Origin: Diaphorobacter ruginosibacter
Lineage (GTDB): Bacteria > Pseudomonadota > Gammaproteobacteria > Burkholderiales > Burkholderiaceae_C
Assembly (NCBI RefSeq): GCF_014395975.1
Contig: NZ_CP060714.1
Location: forward strand, 434,001-498,000
Reading direction: 5' to 3'
Length of the DNA: 64,000 bases
Position 1 is the stretch's first letter. Every line of letters begins with the position of its first letter. The translations under genes were made by a program, and so were the position numbers. The notes below the pieces were generated by a model. The model did not search any database. It was not told the DNA's origin and saw only the letters and a list, made by a program, of their open reading frames with translations. Shown piece after piece: positions 8,355-16,667 of the stretch.

Positions 8355-9233
8355 TCAGAGCGTCGCCGCGATCGGCTTGCTGCCGGAGATCGTCGTGCGG
8401 TGCAACTCGCGGTCGAAATTGTTGTAGTCGTTCATCGCAAGATGCTGGGTGCAGCGGTTGTCCCAGAGGGCCAGGGACCCGGCCTGCCAGCGGAAGCGGC
8501 AGGTGTATTCGGGCCGCACGGACTCCTGGTAGAGGAAGTCGAGCAGCGGCGCGCTTTCCTCTTCGGTCATGCCTTCGAAGCGCACGGTGTAGGTCCTGTT
8601 CACATACAGCGCCTTGCGGCCGGTGCCGGGGTGCACGCGCACCACGGGGTGCGAGACTTCGGCGCTCGCACGCTCGTCCGTGCGCACCTCCATCTTGTGC
8701 GCCGGATCGCCATTGTTGACGACCGCGCCGCCCGCGCCGTAGGAGCGCACGGGGCTGTGGATGGCGCGCAGGCCGGTCAGCACTTCCTTGAGCTTGTCGG
8801 ACAGGCCCTCATAGGCCGCATACATGTTGGTCCACATCGTGTCGCCCCCATAGGGCGGGATCACGCGCGCGTAGAGCGCGGAGCCCAGCGGCGGAATTTC
8901 CGAATAGCTCATGTCGCTGTGCCAGAGGCCGCCGAAATTGCGCTTGGTCTTCTCGGTCTTTCCCTTCATGACGGGAAGGATCTCGGGGTGTCCGGCCAGC
9001 GCGCGAACGAAGGGCACTTCGAGCAGATGGCCGAATCGCTGGCTGAATGCCTTGTGTTGCTCGGGAGTGAGCTGCTGGTCGCGGAAGAAGATCACGAGGT
9101 GATCGTGCAGCGCTTGCTCGATCTGCCCGAAATCGGCGTCGGACAAAGGCTGCGACAGGTCGATGCCGTGGATTTCTGCGCCCAGCGCTCCGGCGATGGG
9201 GCGGATGTCGAGAGCGGTGGCTTGTGCGGACAT
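8355..9233 (-). CDS. TauD/TfdA-family alpha-ketoglutarate-dependent dioxygenase
   Basis: This 292-residue enzyme belongs to the non-haem iron dioxygenases that use 2-oxoglutarate and oxygen to hydroxylate substrates such as taurine, alkyl sulfates or aryloxyalkanoates. The iron triad is visible: His105 and Asp107 in GGLWHSDMSY, and His264 in WDNRCTQHLAMNDY. Arginines at 275 and 279 (RELHRTT) fit the 2-oxoglutarate site. The ATG at 9231-9233 precedes the conserved ALDIRPIAGALGAEI start; the frame extends further upstream without need. It lies 74 bases downstream of a Bug receptor gene and is probably co-transcribed with it, so the receptor may bring in its substrate. The exact substrate cannot be read from sequence. 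Confidence 0.88.
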   Translation of the reverse strand: MSAQATALDIRPIAGALGAEIHGIDLSQPLSDADFGQIEQALHDHLVIFFRDQQLTPEQHKAFSQRFGHLLEVPFVRALAGHPEILPVMKGKTEKTKRNFGGLWHSDMSYSEIPPLGSALYARVIPPYGGDTMWTNMYAAYEGLSDKLKEVLTGLRAIHSPVRSYGAGGAVVNNGDPAHKMEVRTDERASAEVSHPVVRVHPGTGRKALYVNRTYTVRFEGMTEEESAPLLDFLYQESVRPEYTCRFRWQAGSLALWDNRCTQHLAMNDYNNFDRELHRTTISGSKPIAATL

Positions 9234-9307
9234 GGTGGGTCTCCTGTAGGTATGGGTTGAATGAGTGGCAGGCCGGATGCGTGGCTGGCGTGATTGACGT
9301 GGAGGCC

Positions 9308-10285
9308 TTACTGCAGCGAGATCTGGGCGCTCTGCACCAGCGCGCCCCACTTCCGGGTCTCGGACTGGATGAAGCTCCTGAATGGGGCAGGGCCGTCGGC
9401 GGACACCATGCCGCCCATCTCGGCGATCTTCTTTTCCATGTCAGGCGACCTGGCGATGTCCACCAATTCCTTGCTCAGACGCTGCACGATGGGCTGCGGC
9501 GTGGATGCCGGTACGAGCACGCCGAACCAGCCGGTGATCGCATAGTTCGGAACGCCTGCTTCCTCCATCGTTGGTACGTCGGGCAATTGCGGAGACCGTT
9601 TGCTGCTGGTGATGGCCAGCGCGCGCAGCTTGCCGGCCTTCACCATGGGCAGCGCGGAGGGCATGTTGTCGAACATCATCGGCACATGGCCGCCCATGGT
9701 GTCCGACAGCCCCGGAGCGCTGCCCTTGTAGGGAACATGGGTGAGCTTGATCTTCGCCGAGCTGGCATACAGCTCGCCCGCGAGGTGCAGCGAGGTTCCC
9801 GCGCCGGGCGTGGCATAGCTCAGCGGCCCCTTGGATTGCGCAAGCGCCGTCAGTTCCTTGACCGTGTGCACCGGAAGGTCGTTGTTCACCACGAGCAGGT
9901 TCGGCACTTCCATGAGCAGCGTCACCGGCGAGAGGTCGCGCAGCGGGCTGTAGGGCAGGCTGCCGTAGAGCGAAGGATTGATCGAGATCGGCCCGATATT
10001 GCCCATGAGGATGGTGTAGCCATCACCCGGCTGCTTGGCGACGAAATCCGTGCCCAGGTTGCCGCCCGCGCCGGGCTTGTTCTCCACCAGCACGGGCTGG
10101 CCGAGCCGCTCGCCGAGCTTTTGTCCGACCAGGCGCGCCAGCATGTCGGTGGAGCCACCGGGCGGATAGGGAACAATCCACTTGATGGGGCGCGACGGCC
10201 AGTGGCTGTCTGCATGCGCGATCGTCGGTGCGATGGCGGATGCCACGACGGCCGAAGCAGCCAGGACGAGAGGGGCGAGTTTCAT
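9308..10285 (-). CDS. Bug-family periplasmic solute receptor (tripartite tricarboxylate transporter type)
   Basis: The protein has 325 residues: a signal peptide (MKLAPLVLAASAVVASAIA, cleavage near AHAD) and the Bug fold. Bug signatures are IVPYPPGGSTDMLAR (about residues 37-51), VENKPGAGGNLGT (about 70-82) and HVPYKGSAPGLSD. Such receptors bind carboxylates or related solutes in the periplasm. No TctA or TctB membrane genes are nearby, as is common for Bug proteins. It is the first gene of a likely two-gene operon with the TauD-type dioxygenase, and it is divergent from an IclR regulator with TGAAC repeats in the shared promoter. Confidence 0.92.
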   Translation of the reverse strand: MKLAPLVLAASAVVASAIAPTIAHADSHWPSRPIKWIVPYPPGGSTDMLARLVGQKLGERLGQPVLVENKPGAGGNLGTDFVAKQPGDGYTILMGNIGPISINPSLYGSLPYSPLRDLSPVTLLMEVPNLLVVNNDLPVHTVKELTALAQSKGPLSYATPGAGTSLHLAGELYASSAKIKLTHVPYKGSAPGLSDTMGGHVPMMFDNMPSALPMVKAGKLRALAITSSKRSPQLPDVPTMEEAGVPNYAITGWFGVLVPASTPQPIVQRLSKELVDIARSPDMEKKIAEMGGMVSADGPAPFRSFIQSETRKWGALVQSAQISLQ

Positions 10286-10301
10286 AGGGCTTGTCTCCGT
10301 T

Positions 10302-10353
10302 GTGAATTCACGGTATGTTCACTAGATGAACGTATTGTTTGTTGTGTGAACAT
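10302..10353. promoter_or_regulatory. Cluster of TGAAC-type repeats, likely IclR operator
   Basis: The divergent promoter between the Bug receptor and the IclR gene holds three related sites. GTGAATTCAC at 10302-10311 is a perfect 10-base palindrome. GTTCA-CTAGA-TGAAC at 10317-10331 is a perfect inverted repeat. A further half-site TGAAC is at 10347-10351, just before the IclR ATG. Shared half-sites at this spacing fit binding by the adjacent regulator, giving autoregulation and control of the Bug-dioxygenase operon. Binding is inferred. Confidence 0.55.
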
Positions 10354-11004
10354 ATGCAGAATAATCGATCGATACAGAGATGTCTCGCAATCCTTCGCGC
10401 CTTCAGGGTTAATGTGAGCCCGACGCTTGCGGAGCTGTCCCGTGCGGTGGAGTTGCCGCATCCCACGGTGCTGCGTTTCCTGCTGACGCTGGAGGAGGAG
10501 GGCTACGTGGCGCGCGATGCCGGCGGCCACTGGCGCTTGACCACGCGCATGCTGGAGTTGGGCTTTGCCGCCATGGAGGGACTCGGGGTGGCCGACGCCG
10601 TGCAGGAGCAGCTGCAGGCCCTGGCCGATGCGTACTCAGGCACCTCGAACCTGGGCGAGGCGCACCCCGAAGGTGTGATCATCATCGGCAGGACCATGAC
10701 TGCCGCGGAGCGCCGCCGCCTCGTGGTGATGAACCTGCGGGTCGGCAGCATCCTGCCGCCCGGCAGTGCGCTGGCCGATGCCCTTCCGCTGGGCCCCGGC
10801 GAGCATGCGCGCCGCGCCTATCCCGAGACGCAGCAGGTCTCGCTGGCGGTGCCTGTTCGCGGTGTGCTGGGCCGGCAGCTGTCCATCGGCATCTCCACCA
10901 CCGCCGCCGTGCTGGAGAGCGAGGCGCAGGAACTCGAGGCCGTGCGTGCCTTGCAGGACAAGGCGGATTCGGTCGGGAGGATCCTGGGACTTGCTGCCGT
11001 GTGA
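10354..11004 (+). CDS. IclR-family transcriptional regulator with shortened effector domain
   Basis: The ATG at 10354 gives 216 residues, against about 250 for most IclR proteins. The N-terminal winged helix is intact (RSIQRCLAILRAF, then LSRAVELPHPTVLRFLLTLE, and the wing ending HWRLTTRMLELG). The C-terminal effector domain starts normally (GTSNLGEAHPEGVIIIGR) and ends normally (SLAVPVRGVLGRQLSIGIS). Between SALADAL and ARRAYPETQQ, roughly 45 residues usual in the family are missing, including the R-x-x-G-Y segment. The reading frame is unbroken. It probably controls the divergent Bug-TauD operon. The internal loss may change ligand binding. Confidence 0.87.
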   Translation: MQNNRSIQRCLAILRAFRVNVSPTLAELSRAVELPHPTVLRFLLTLEEEGYVARDAGGHWRLTTRMLELGFAAMEGLGVADAVQEQLQALADAYSGTSNLGEAHPEGVIIIGRTMTAAERRRLVVMNLRVGSILPPGSALADALPLGPGEHARRAYPETQQVSLAVPVRGVLGRQLSIGISTTAAVLESEAQELEAVRALQDKADSVGRILGLAAV

Positions 11005-11013
11005 AGGAGGCGA

Positions 11014-11043
11014 GGCGGTGCGGCGAAAAAAAGCCGCACTGCC
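11014..11043. terminator. Stem-loop between convergent IclR and DUF3567 genes
   Basis: An 11-base stem (GGCGGTGCGGC at 11014-11024, pairing with GCCGCACTGCC at 11033-11043) encloses the loop GAAAAAAA. It lies just after the IclR stop and before the end of the convergent gene. There is no T-tract after the stem on either strand, so it may stop transcription only weakly or protect mRNA ends. Confidence 0.4.
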
Positions 11044-11150
11044 ACCGATTCAATCGGGCTGGCGGGTGCGGCCGTGGTGGACAGCGTGAGGGACTCGCCG
11101 AAGGGAGTCAGGCACGCCGGTGAGGGCGTCGGGAAATCGGGACGAGCGCG

Positions 11151-11444
11151 TCAGTGCACCAGAACCGGGTTCTGGGCCAGGCCGACGTAGCCGTCCAGCG
11201 TGTCTTCGACTTCCTCCTGCGTGGGCGTGTTGCGCTGCCACTCGAGGATCTGCATCTGGAACATCTCTGCCCAGGAACCGTCGAGGTAGACCTCCTTGCC
11301 GGAGCGCTTGTCCACGATCTCGAATCCATGGCGCGGCAGTTGAGGAACCGTGGGTTGGGCAGCAGACTTCTCCTCACCGCTGAGATCGGCGTCAGGCTGC
11401 ATGTGGACGACAACAAAAGAATCTGAGTCGTAGAGCATGTGCAT
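11151..11444 (-). CDS. DUF3567 family protein, copy 1
   Basis: This small (97-residue) protein begins MHMLYDSDSFVVVHM and has a conserved central block GFEIVDKRSGKEVYLDGSW, followed by a helical part and an acidic segment (QEEVEDTLDGYVGLA). This pattern matches the DUF3567 proteins of Burkholderiales, whose function is unknown. The ATG at 11442-11444 has AGGAGG nine bases upstream; a TTG two codons earlier is less likely. It is soluble, with no signal or membrane segment. A diverged paralogue lies 425 bases upstream on the same strand. Confidence 0.85.
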   Translation of the reverse strand: MHMLYDSDSFVVVHMQPDADLSGEEKSAAQPTVPQLPRHGFEIVDKRSGKEVYLDGSWAEMFQMQILEWQRNTPTQEEVEDTLDGYVGLAQNPVLVH

Positions 11445-11869
11445 GGTCAAGTTCCTCCTTTCACTGCGGGATAGATGGCGACCCGGGACCGGATTTCAAG
11501 GGACATGCGGCTTTGCGCATCGTCCTCCAGCCACCGTCCTGGGTGCGGACATCTGGAGAACAGTATTCCACGGATTGACGCCGTCCATGGGGAATTGCAT
11601 GGATCAGACAAAAAAACATTATTTCCATTTCAGTCGCGGAAATTTCTGCGATATTCATGGATTGGGCATGTTGCTGCCATTGCGTGATTTTCCCTGCCGA
11701 TTTCCTGTTCGGGATTTTCGTTTCGAGTGTGCAGGAAAAGAAACCGCGTTGATGGACCTCTTTGGGGCCCGATTCAACGCGGGAATCAACGGGAACTCGC
11801 GTGAAAAACGGTTGTGGCCGGAATATTCCCACGGCCACGTCAAGGCCATGAGGCAAGGCCTTGATTGGA
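11445..11869. other. Spacer between the two DUF3567 genes
   Basis: No gene is supported in these 425 bases. The part from about 11595 to 11720 is visibly richer in A/T than its surroundings, with an A-run at 11610-11616, and should contain the promoter of copy 1 on the minus strand. Open frames crossing it lack ribosome sites and coding-like composition. Confidence 0.4.
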
Positions 11870-12127
11870 TCAATGCAGCACGAGCGCAGCATGGGGTGAC
11901 ACCAGTGTGGTGTAGCTGTCCAGCGTGCCATCCACTTCGTCGGGGCTCGGCATGCTGTACTTCCAAAGGGCTACATGCTGCTGGAAGACCTGGGCCCAGG
12001 GGCCATTCAGGAATACCTCCTTGCCTGAACGCTTGTCGAGAATTTCAAATCCCGCGCAAGCATGGATGCTCTCGCCGCCATTCATTTCCGTCACGGCGAA
12101 GCAATTGGAATCGTAGAGCCTGTGCAT
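11870..12127 (-). CDS. DUF3567 family protein, copy 2 (diverged paralogue)
   Basis: The 85-residue product is clearly related to copy 1. Shared landmarks are the MH-LYDS start, GFEI-DKRSGKEV (position about 28-40), the G-WA-VFQ helix and a C-terminal TLDSY followed by an ALVLH end matching PVLVH. It is shorter because an N-terminal insert of about 15 residues in copy 1 is absent. The ATG at 12125-12127 has GGGAGG nine bases upstream, so it should be translated. No function is known. The two copies probably arose by tandem duplication and then diverged. Confidence 0.82.
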   Translation of the reverse strand: MHRLYDSNCFAVTEMNGGESIHACAGFEILDKRSGKEVFLNGPWAQVFQQHVALWKYSMPSPDEVDGTLDSYTTLVSPHAALVLH

Positions 12128-12301
12128 TCGAAAAACCTCCCGAATAACCAGGGGCGACGCGCTATGGCATGGAGTCGTCCTTCGGGCACATGGTATTCAG
12201 AATCGACATCGGCGGGGCATGCGAACTGGTGAACTACTGTGAACCATGCTGGCAGATGGTGAATTCGATCCGCGGCCGACCTGTTTTCGGGCTTTTTATT
12301 G

Positions 12302-13483
12302 CTATTTCAGTGACAGCTCGGCGTAGTCCCCATTGGACTGGGTGATGCGCAGGCGCACGGGCAGGTAGTGCTGCTCGATGCCCAGCCACAGGTCCGCCTG
12401 CAGGTCACGCTCGTGCCTGGGCTGCTTCTGCAGGCGGATGGCGGGCGTGGGGCCGGCGGGCAGGTCCAGCGTGCGGGTCTCCCCGACGGTGAAGATCCAG
12501 CGATCCGCATTGCGGGGCCCCACGGTCGTGAGGGCGATCTGCGTTCCCTGGGGATAGCGGTCGGGGGCCGCGGCGATCATGGCGCCGATCTGAATGAGCA
12601 CGCTCACGCGATCCTGGGTGCCCTGGCCTATGGGTGTGCGGGTGGTATTGGCGCTGAAGGTGACGATCTTGCTGTCGAAATCCAGGTGCGCGGCTACTTC
12701 GCGCTTGCCCTTGTCGCCAAAGCGGGTCGGCACCAGGCCCTGCGGCGTGATCCTGCCGGTGCTGGTCTGGCTGCGCGTGCCCAGCAGGAAGGCGCTCACC
12801 TCCTGGCGCGCCTCGTAGGTGCCGCCTTCGTTCCTCCACGAAAGCTCGCCGTTCACGTTGTAGCGCATCTTCTTGACCTCGCCCTCCACGGCATATTTGA
12901 GCGTGGTGGACGCAGGCAACTGTATCGGCGGAGGCTCGGTGCTGGCGTCGCTTCTGGCGCCTGCAGCACCCGGCGGTGTGATGTCGACACCGGCGCTCAG
13001 TTCATCCTCGGGGCTTCGTTCAGCTGGGGCCGAAGCCTGCGGGGCCGGGGCGCTCGCGGCCGAAGCGGGGACATCGGGTGCGGAGGGGATGGCCGCCAGA
13101 GCGTCGCCGGTCGATGACGTGTCGGGCCCGAGGGTGTCGGACGACTCTGTGGTCGGGGAGTCCGGGGATGCTGCACCCGCATCGGCAGGGGGCTCGGGGG
13201 CCGTTGGCGGGGCTGCGGGCGGCTGAGGTGCGGGCTTGGGGCGTGGCTTGGGCTTGAGCTTGGGCGGTGTCGGCTGTGGTGCGGGAGTAGCAGGCGTTGT
13301 AGGAGGCGTTGCAGCAGGCTCTTCGGTGGCCGGCTCCGGCGGAGGGGGCACGATCATGCGGGTATGGAATGCCGCGCGCTGTGCGGTGTCTTCGTCGGTT
13401 CCACCCAGCGGCATGCCGCCGAGCACCAGCCAATGCAGGGCCAGGACGACCAGGGCGATCAGCAGAAGGGCGCGGCGGGGCAT
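12302..13483 (-). CDS. DUF3108 domain protein with proline-rich linker
   Basis: The 393-residue protein starts with a hydrophobic segment (LLLIALVVLALHWLVLGGM, about residues 6-24), which can act as an uncleaved membrane anchor or signal. Residues about 45-115 are a Pro/Ala-rich, low-complexity stretch, resembling a TonB-like periplasmic spacer. From about residue 190 the DUF3108 domain follows: LKYAVEGEVKKMRYNVNGEL, then ARQEVSAFLLGTRSQTS, and an end rich in beta strands. DUF3108 proteins are found in the envelope of many proteobacteria and have no established activity. It is 28 bases downstream of an IclR gene on the same strand. Confidence 0.85.
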   Translation of the reverse strand: MPRRALLLIALVVLALHWLVLGGMPLGGTDEDTAQRAAFHTRMIVPPPPEPATEEPAATPPTTPATPAPQPTPPKLKPKPRPKPAPQPPAAPPTAPEPPADAGAASPDSPTTESSDTLGPDTSSTGDALAAIPSAPDVPASAASAPAPQASAPAERSPEDELSAGVDITPPGAAGARSDASTEPPPIQLPASTTLKYAVEGEVKKMRYNVNGELSWRNEGGTYEARQEVSAFLLGTRSQTSTGRITPQGLVPTRFGDKGKREVAAHLDFDSKIVTFSANTTRTPIGQGTQDRVSVLIQIGAMIAAAPDRYPQGTQIALTTVGPRNADRWIFTVGETRTLDLPAGPTPAIRLQKQPRHERDLQADLWLGIEQHYLPVRLRITQSNGDYAELSLK

Positions 13484-13511
13484 GACTTGGATGGGCTGGG
13501 CCGGGCCTGGT

Positions 13512-14339
13512 TCAGTCGGCGGAGTCCCGCGCCGGGGCGCGATCTTGCGGCAGGGGATCGCGCCAGCCCAGCTCGCCCGACAGCCGCTCGGCGGCCGCGC
13601 GCAGCGGGGCGTGGATGGCGCCCTCCCATTCGGAATCGAACGTGGCCGAGGAGCCCAGCGTGGTAATGCCCATCACCAGGTGCCCGTTGGAGTCGAACAC
13701 CGGGGCGCAGAACGCATGGATGCCGGGCAGCAGCGTATCGGCGACCCTCGCGCAGCCATGCCGGCGCACCTCGTCGTACAGCGCCTCCACCTCGGCCGTC
13801 GAACCCGGAAGCCCTGCGTGCCGCTGGGTCTTCGCACGGTCAAGCTCCTCTGCGATCAGGGCTTCGGTTTTCGCGCGGGGCAGCCAGGCGCCGAAACAGC
13901 GCCCGGTGGCCGAGGACAGCAGCGGCATCACGTCGCCGAGCCGCAGGTTGGCGGTGACGGCCATGGGGGACTCCTCCCAATGCACGATGGTGGGGCCACG
14001 GTTGCCCCACACGGCCAGAGCCACCGTGTGGCCAAGCTGCTCCATGATCTGCGGCACGCGCTCGCGCGCAAGGCGCACGGCATCGATGCGCGAGAGCGAG
14101 GCCAGGCCCAGCTTGAGCGCGGCAGGCCCCAGGTCATAGCGGCTGCTGCGGCTATCCTGCACCACCAGCTGCAGGCGCTGGAAACTCACGAGATAACGGT
14201 GCGCCTTGGCCGCACTCATGCCGGCCGCAGCGGCCAGATCCTTGAGCATCAGCGGGCCGCGAGCGTGCGTGAGGGCTTCGAGCAAGGCAAAGCCCACTTC
14301 CACGGATTGGATGCCTGCGCGTTCTGTTTCCATCTGCAT
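13512..14339 (-). CDS. IclR-family transcriptional regulator
   Basis: This 275-residue protein has the full IclR layout. The winged helix covers about residues 10-75 (VEVGFALLEALTHARGP, KDLAAAAGMSAAKAHRYLVS). The effector domain covers about 90-260, with LLSSATGRCFGAWLP, VRRHGCARV and FCAPVFDSNGHLVMGIT. It is divergent from a FAH-family hydrolase gene, which is its likeliest target. Two GAAT/ATTC palindromes lie in the shared promoter. The start may be the ATG at 14337-14339 or the one two codons later; neither has a strong ribosome site. Confidence 0.9.
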   Translation of the reverse strand: MQMETERAGIQSVEVGFALLEALTHARGPLMLKDLAAAAGMSAAKAHRYLVSFQRLQLVVQDSRSSRYDLGPAALKLGLASLSRIDAVRLARERVPQIMEQLGHTVALAVWGNRGPTIVHWEESPMAVTANLRLGDVMPLLSSATGRCFGAWLPRAKTEALIAEELDRAKTQRHAGLPGSTAEVEALYDEVRRHGCARVADTLLPGIHAFCAPVFDSNGHLVMGITTLGSSATFDSEWEGAIHAPLRAAAERLSGELGWRDPLPQDRAPARDSAD

Positions 14340-14345
14340 GCACTA

Positions 14346-14393
14346 GAATTTTGAAATTCTTTTTTGTTAAATCAATTTCACGAATCGTAATTC
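14346..14393. promoter_or_regulatory. Two GAAT-n-ATTC palindromes in the IclR/FAH divergent promoter
   Basis: GAATTT-TG-AAATTC at 14346-14359 is a perfect inverted repeat. GAAT-CGTA-ATTC at 14382-14393 is a second site with the same outer half-sites. They lie 7 and 41 bases from the two start regions, in an AT-rich stretch, as expected for operators of the divergent IclR protein. Function is inferred. Confidence 0.45.
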
Positions 14394-14433
14394 ATGCTGG
14401 GCATGAAGCGTCGTGATCCAGGAGATTCCCGCC

Positions 14434-15423
14434 ATGAAACTTGCCACCTACAAAGACGGCTCGCGCGACGGCCAGCTCGTCGTGGTCTCGCGTGACCTGA
14501 GCACAGCCCATTATGCGACCGGCATCGCCGACCGCCTGCAGCAGGTGCTGGACGACTGGAATTTCCTCTCGCCCCAGTTGCAGGACCTGTACGACCAGCT
14601 CAATGCCGGCCGCGGCCGGCATCCCTTTCCGTTCGACCCGGCGCAATGCATGGCGCCCCTGCCGCGCGCCTACCAGTGGGCTGACGGCTCGGCCTACATC
14701 AACCACGTGGAACTGGTGCGCAAGGCGCGCAATGCCGAAGTGCCCGAGAGCTTCTATATCGACCCGCTGATGTACCAGGGCGGCAGCGACGACTTCCTGG
14801 GGCCGTGCGATGACGTGGTGGTGCCGAGCGAGGCCATGGGCATCGACTTCGAGGCAGAGATCGCCGTGATCACAGGCGATGTGAAGATGGGCGCATCGCC
14901 CGAGCAGGCGCTGGACGGGGTCCGCCTGGTGATGCTTGCCAACGACGTGAGCCTGCGCAACCTGATCCCCGCGGAACTGGCCAAGGGCTTCGGCTTCTTC
15001 CAGAGCAAGCCGGCCACGGCGTTCAGCCCCGTCGCGGTCACGCTCGACGAGCTTGGCGATGCCTGGGACAAGGGCCGCGTGAACCTCACGCTCACCTCCA
15101 CATGGAACGGCCGCCGCGTCGGCATGTGCGATGCCGGACCGGAAATGACCTTCCACTTCGGGCAGCTCATTGCGCATATCTGCAAGACGCGCAACGTGCG
15201 CGCGGGCAGCATCGTGGGCAGCGGCACGGTGAGCAACAAGGACTGGTCCAAGGGCTATTCCTGCATCGCGGAAAAGCGCTGCATCGAGACCATCCAGGAC
15301 GGCCAGCCCAAGACCGAATTCATGAAGTTCGGCGACACCATCCGTATCGAGATGAAGAACAAGGCCGGCCAGAGCCTGTTCGGTGCGATCGAGCAGGCCA
15401 TTGCCGATCCGAACGCGGCCTGA
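14434..15423 (+). CDS. Fumarylacetoacetate hydrolase family protein
   Basis: This 329-residue cytosolic enzyme belongs to the FAH superfamily, which cleaves or decarboxylates beta-diketo or keto acids in aromatic catabolism using a divalent metal. It has an N-terminal FAH-N2 type domain (MKLATYKDGSRDGQLVVVS start) and the main domain with GSDDFLGPCDDVVVP, the metal-binding FEAEIAVITGDV and LRNLIPAELAKGFGFFQSKPAT. A late GSGTVSNKDW matches the usual IGSGTV turn. AGGAG lies eight bases before the ATG at 14434. An IclR regulator is divergent from it, a usual pairing in aromatic degradation. The exact substrate is not clear. Confidence 0.9.
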   Translation: MKLATYKDGSRDGQLVVVSRDLSTAHYATGIADRLQQVLDDWNFLSPQLQDLYDQLNAGRGRHPFPFDPAQCMAPLPRAYQWADGSAYINHVELVRKARNAEVPESFYIDPLMYQGGSDDFLGPCDDVVVPSEAMGIDFEAEIAVITGDVKMGASPEQALDGVRLVMLANDVSLRNLIPAELAKGFGFFQSKPATAFSPVAVTLDELGDAWDKGRVNLTLTSTWNGRRVGMCDAGPEMTFHFGQLIAHICKTRNVRAGSIVGSGTVSNKDWSKGYSCIAEKRCIETIQDGQPKTEFMKFGDTIRIEMKNKAGQSLFGAIEQAIADPNAA

Positions 15424-15487
15424 TGCCTTTCGTTTGCTTCTTCGTTGTGGTCCGCTTCGCGTAAAGTGCGCCGCAGGAGGCCCGCTC

Positions 15488-16564
15488 ATGGTCTTGGGAA
15501 AAGCGTTGCAGGGATGTGACCGGCCGGCCCCGGCGTATGGCCCTGGGCGATTGCGCCGCTGGGCGCGCGCCGCACGGCAGGCGGTGGTTCCCGCGCTGCT
15601 CTCGGCAGGGCTCTCCCTGGTGATCGTGCCGGGCGCAGCGCGTGCGGAGGGCGCGGGCTGTCCGCCGGCGGCGCAGATGCCCGACCAGGCCACGTTGCAG
15701 TCGCTGATGCGGAATGCGCGTGATCGCGGCGTGCTCTGGCGCCTGGAGAAGGATGGGCGCACGAGCTGGCTCTACGGCACGATTCACGTCGCAGAGCAGG
15801 CCTGGATGGTGCCGGGTCCCTTGGTGATGGATGCGCTGCGCTCCGCGGATGCGCTGGCCCTCGAACTCAATTTGCTTGATCCTGCCGTCATGGAGCAACT
15901 GCTCTCCGCCATGCGCACCCAGCCCGGCGCGAAGCCGTTGCCGCAGCCGCTGCAGGAGCGGCTTCAGGCCTTGAAGGAGCGGGAATGCGTGGGCACGCAG
16001 ATCGATGCCCTGCGTCCCGATGCGCAGGTCGTCTCGCTTGCCACGCTGATTGCGCGCCGCGAAGGGCTCGACCCGTCCTATGGCATCGACCTCACGCTGG
16101 GCGGCGTGGCCACGGGCATGCGCAAGCCCGTGATCGGCCTGGAGTCGGTGCAGACACAGATTCGCCAGATGATCTCCGACGACCCGAAGCAGGTGGAGGA
16201 AACCGTGCGCACGGGGCTGGCCCAGCTCGAGCGCGAAGATGCGGGCACGACCCTGTCCCTGCTGGCCCATGCCTGGGCGGACGGGCGCATGAACCTGCTC
16301 GAGAGCTATCCCACATGGTGCCGGTGCCTGACGGATGCCGCCGAGAAGCGGGAGTACGAGCGCATGGTGGTCGGCCGTAATCCAGGCATGGCGCGCGCCA
16401 TCGGCCGGGAGATCGCTTCCGGCCGCAACCTGTTCGTCGCCGTCGGTGCGCTGCACATGGCCGGTCGCGATGCCTTGCCGAAACTTCTGGAGCAGCAGGG
16501 CTTCCACGTCACGCGCGTGGAATTTCCGGGCAACGATCCCTCCGGCATGCCTGCATCCCATTGA
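15488..16564 (+). CDS. TraB/GumN family protein
   Basis: The 358-residue protein has a hydrophobic segment at about residues 33-50 (VVPALLSAGLSLVIVPGAA) that looks like a long signal peptide ending ARAEG, so it is probably exported. The TraB/GumN domain follows, with the hallmark WLYGTIHVAEQAW, an ALELNLLDP segment, and near the end the conserved VGALHMAGRDALP. The family is related to the Tiki/ChaN fold and some members are metalloproteases, but bacterial roles are poorly known. The ATG at 15488 has AGGAGG eight bases upstream. It lies 64 bases after the FAH-family gene and 103 before a Bug receptor. Confidence 0.85.
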   Translation: MVLGKALQGCDRPAPAYGPGRLRRWARAARQAVVPALLSAGLSLVIVPGAARAEGAGCPPAAQMPDQATLQSLMRNARDRGVLWRLEKDGRTSWLYGTIHVAEQAWMVPGPLVMDALRSADALALELNLLDPAVMEQLLSAMRTQPGAKPLPQPLQERLQALKERECVGTQIDALRPDAQVVSLATLIARREGLDPSYGIDLTLGGVATGMRKPVIGLESVQTQIRQMISDDPKQVEETVRTGLAQLEREDAGTTLSLLAHAWADGRMNLLESYPTWCRCLTDAAEKREYERMVVGRNPGMARAIGREIASGRNLFVAVGALHMAGRDALPKLLEQQGFHVTRVEFPGNDPSGMPASH

Positions 16565-16667
16565 GAGACGGGATGGGGCAGGCACCGCATGACAGCCGCA
16601 TGACCAATGCACCCTCACAACACAACCACTACAACCCCCTCACTCACTGCACATCAGGAGACATGAC

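Noticed and set aside
11014..11043. Fully functional Rho-independent terminator
   Set aside because: The stem is strong, but no T-tract follows it on either strand; listed only at low confidence.
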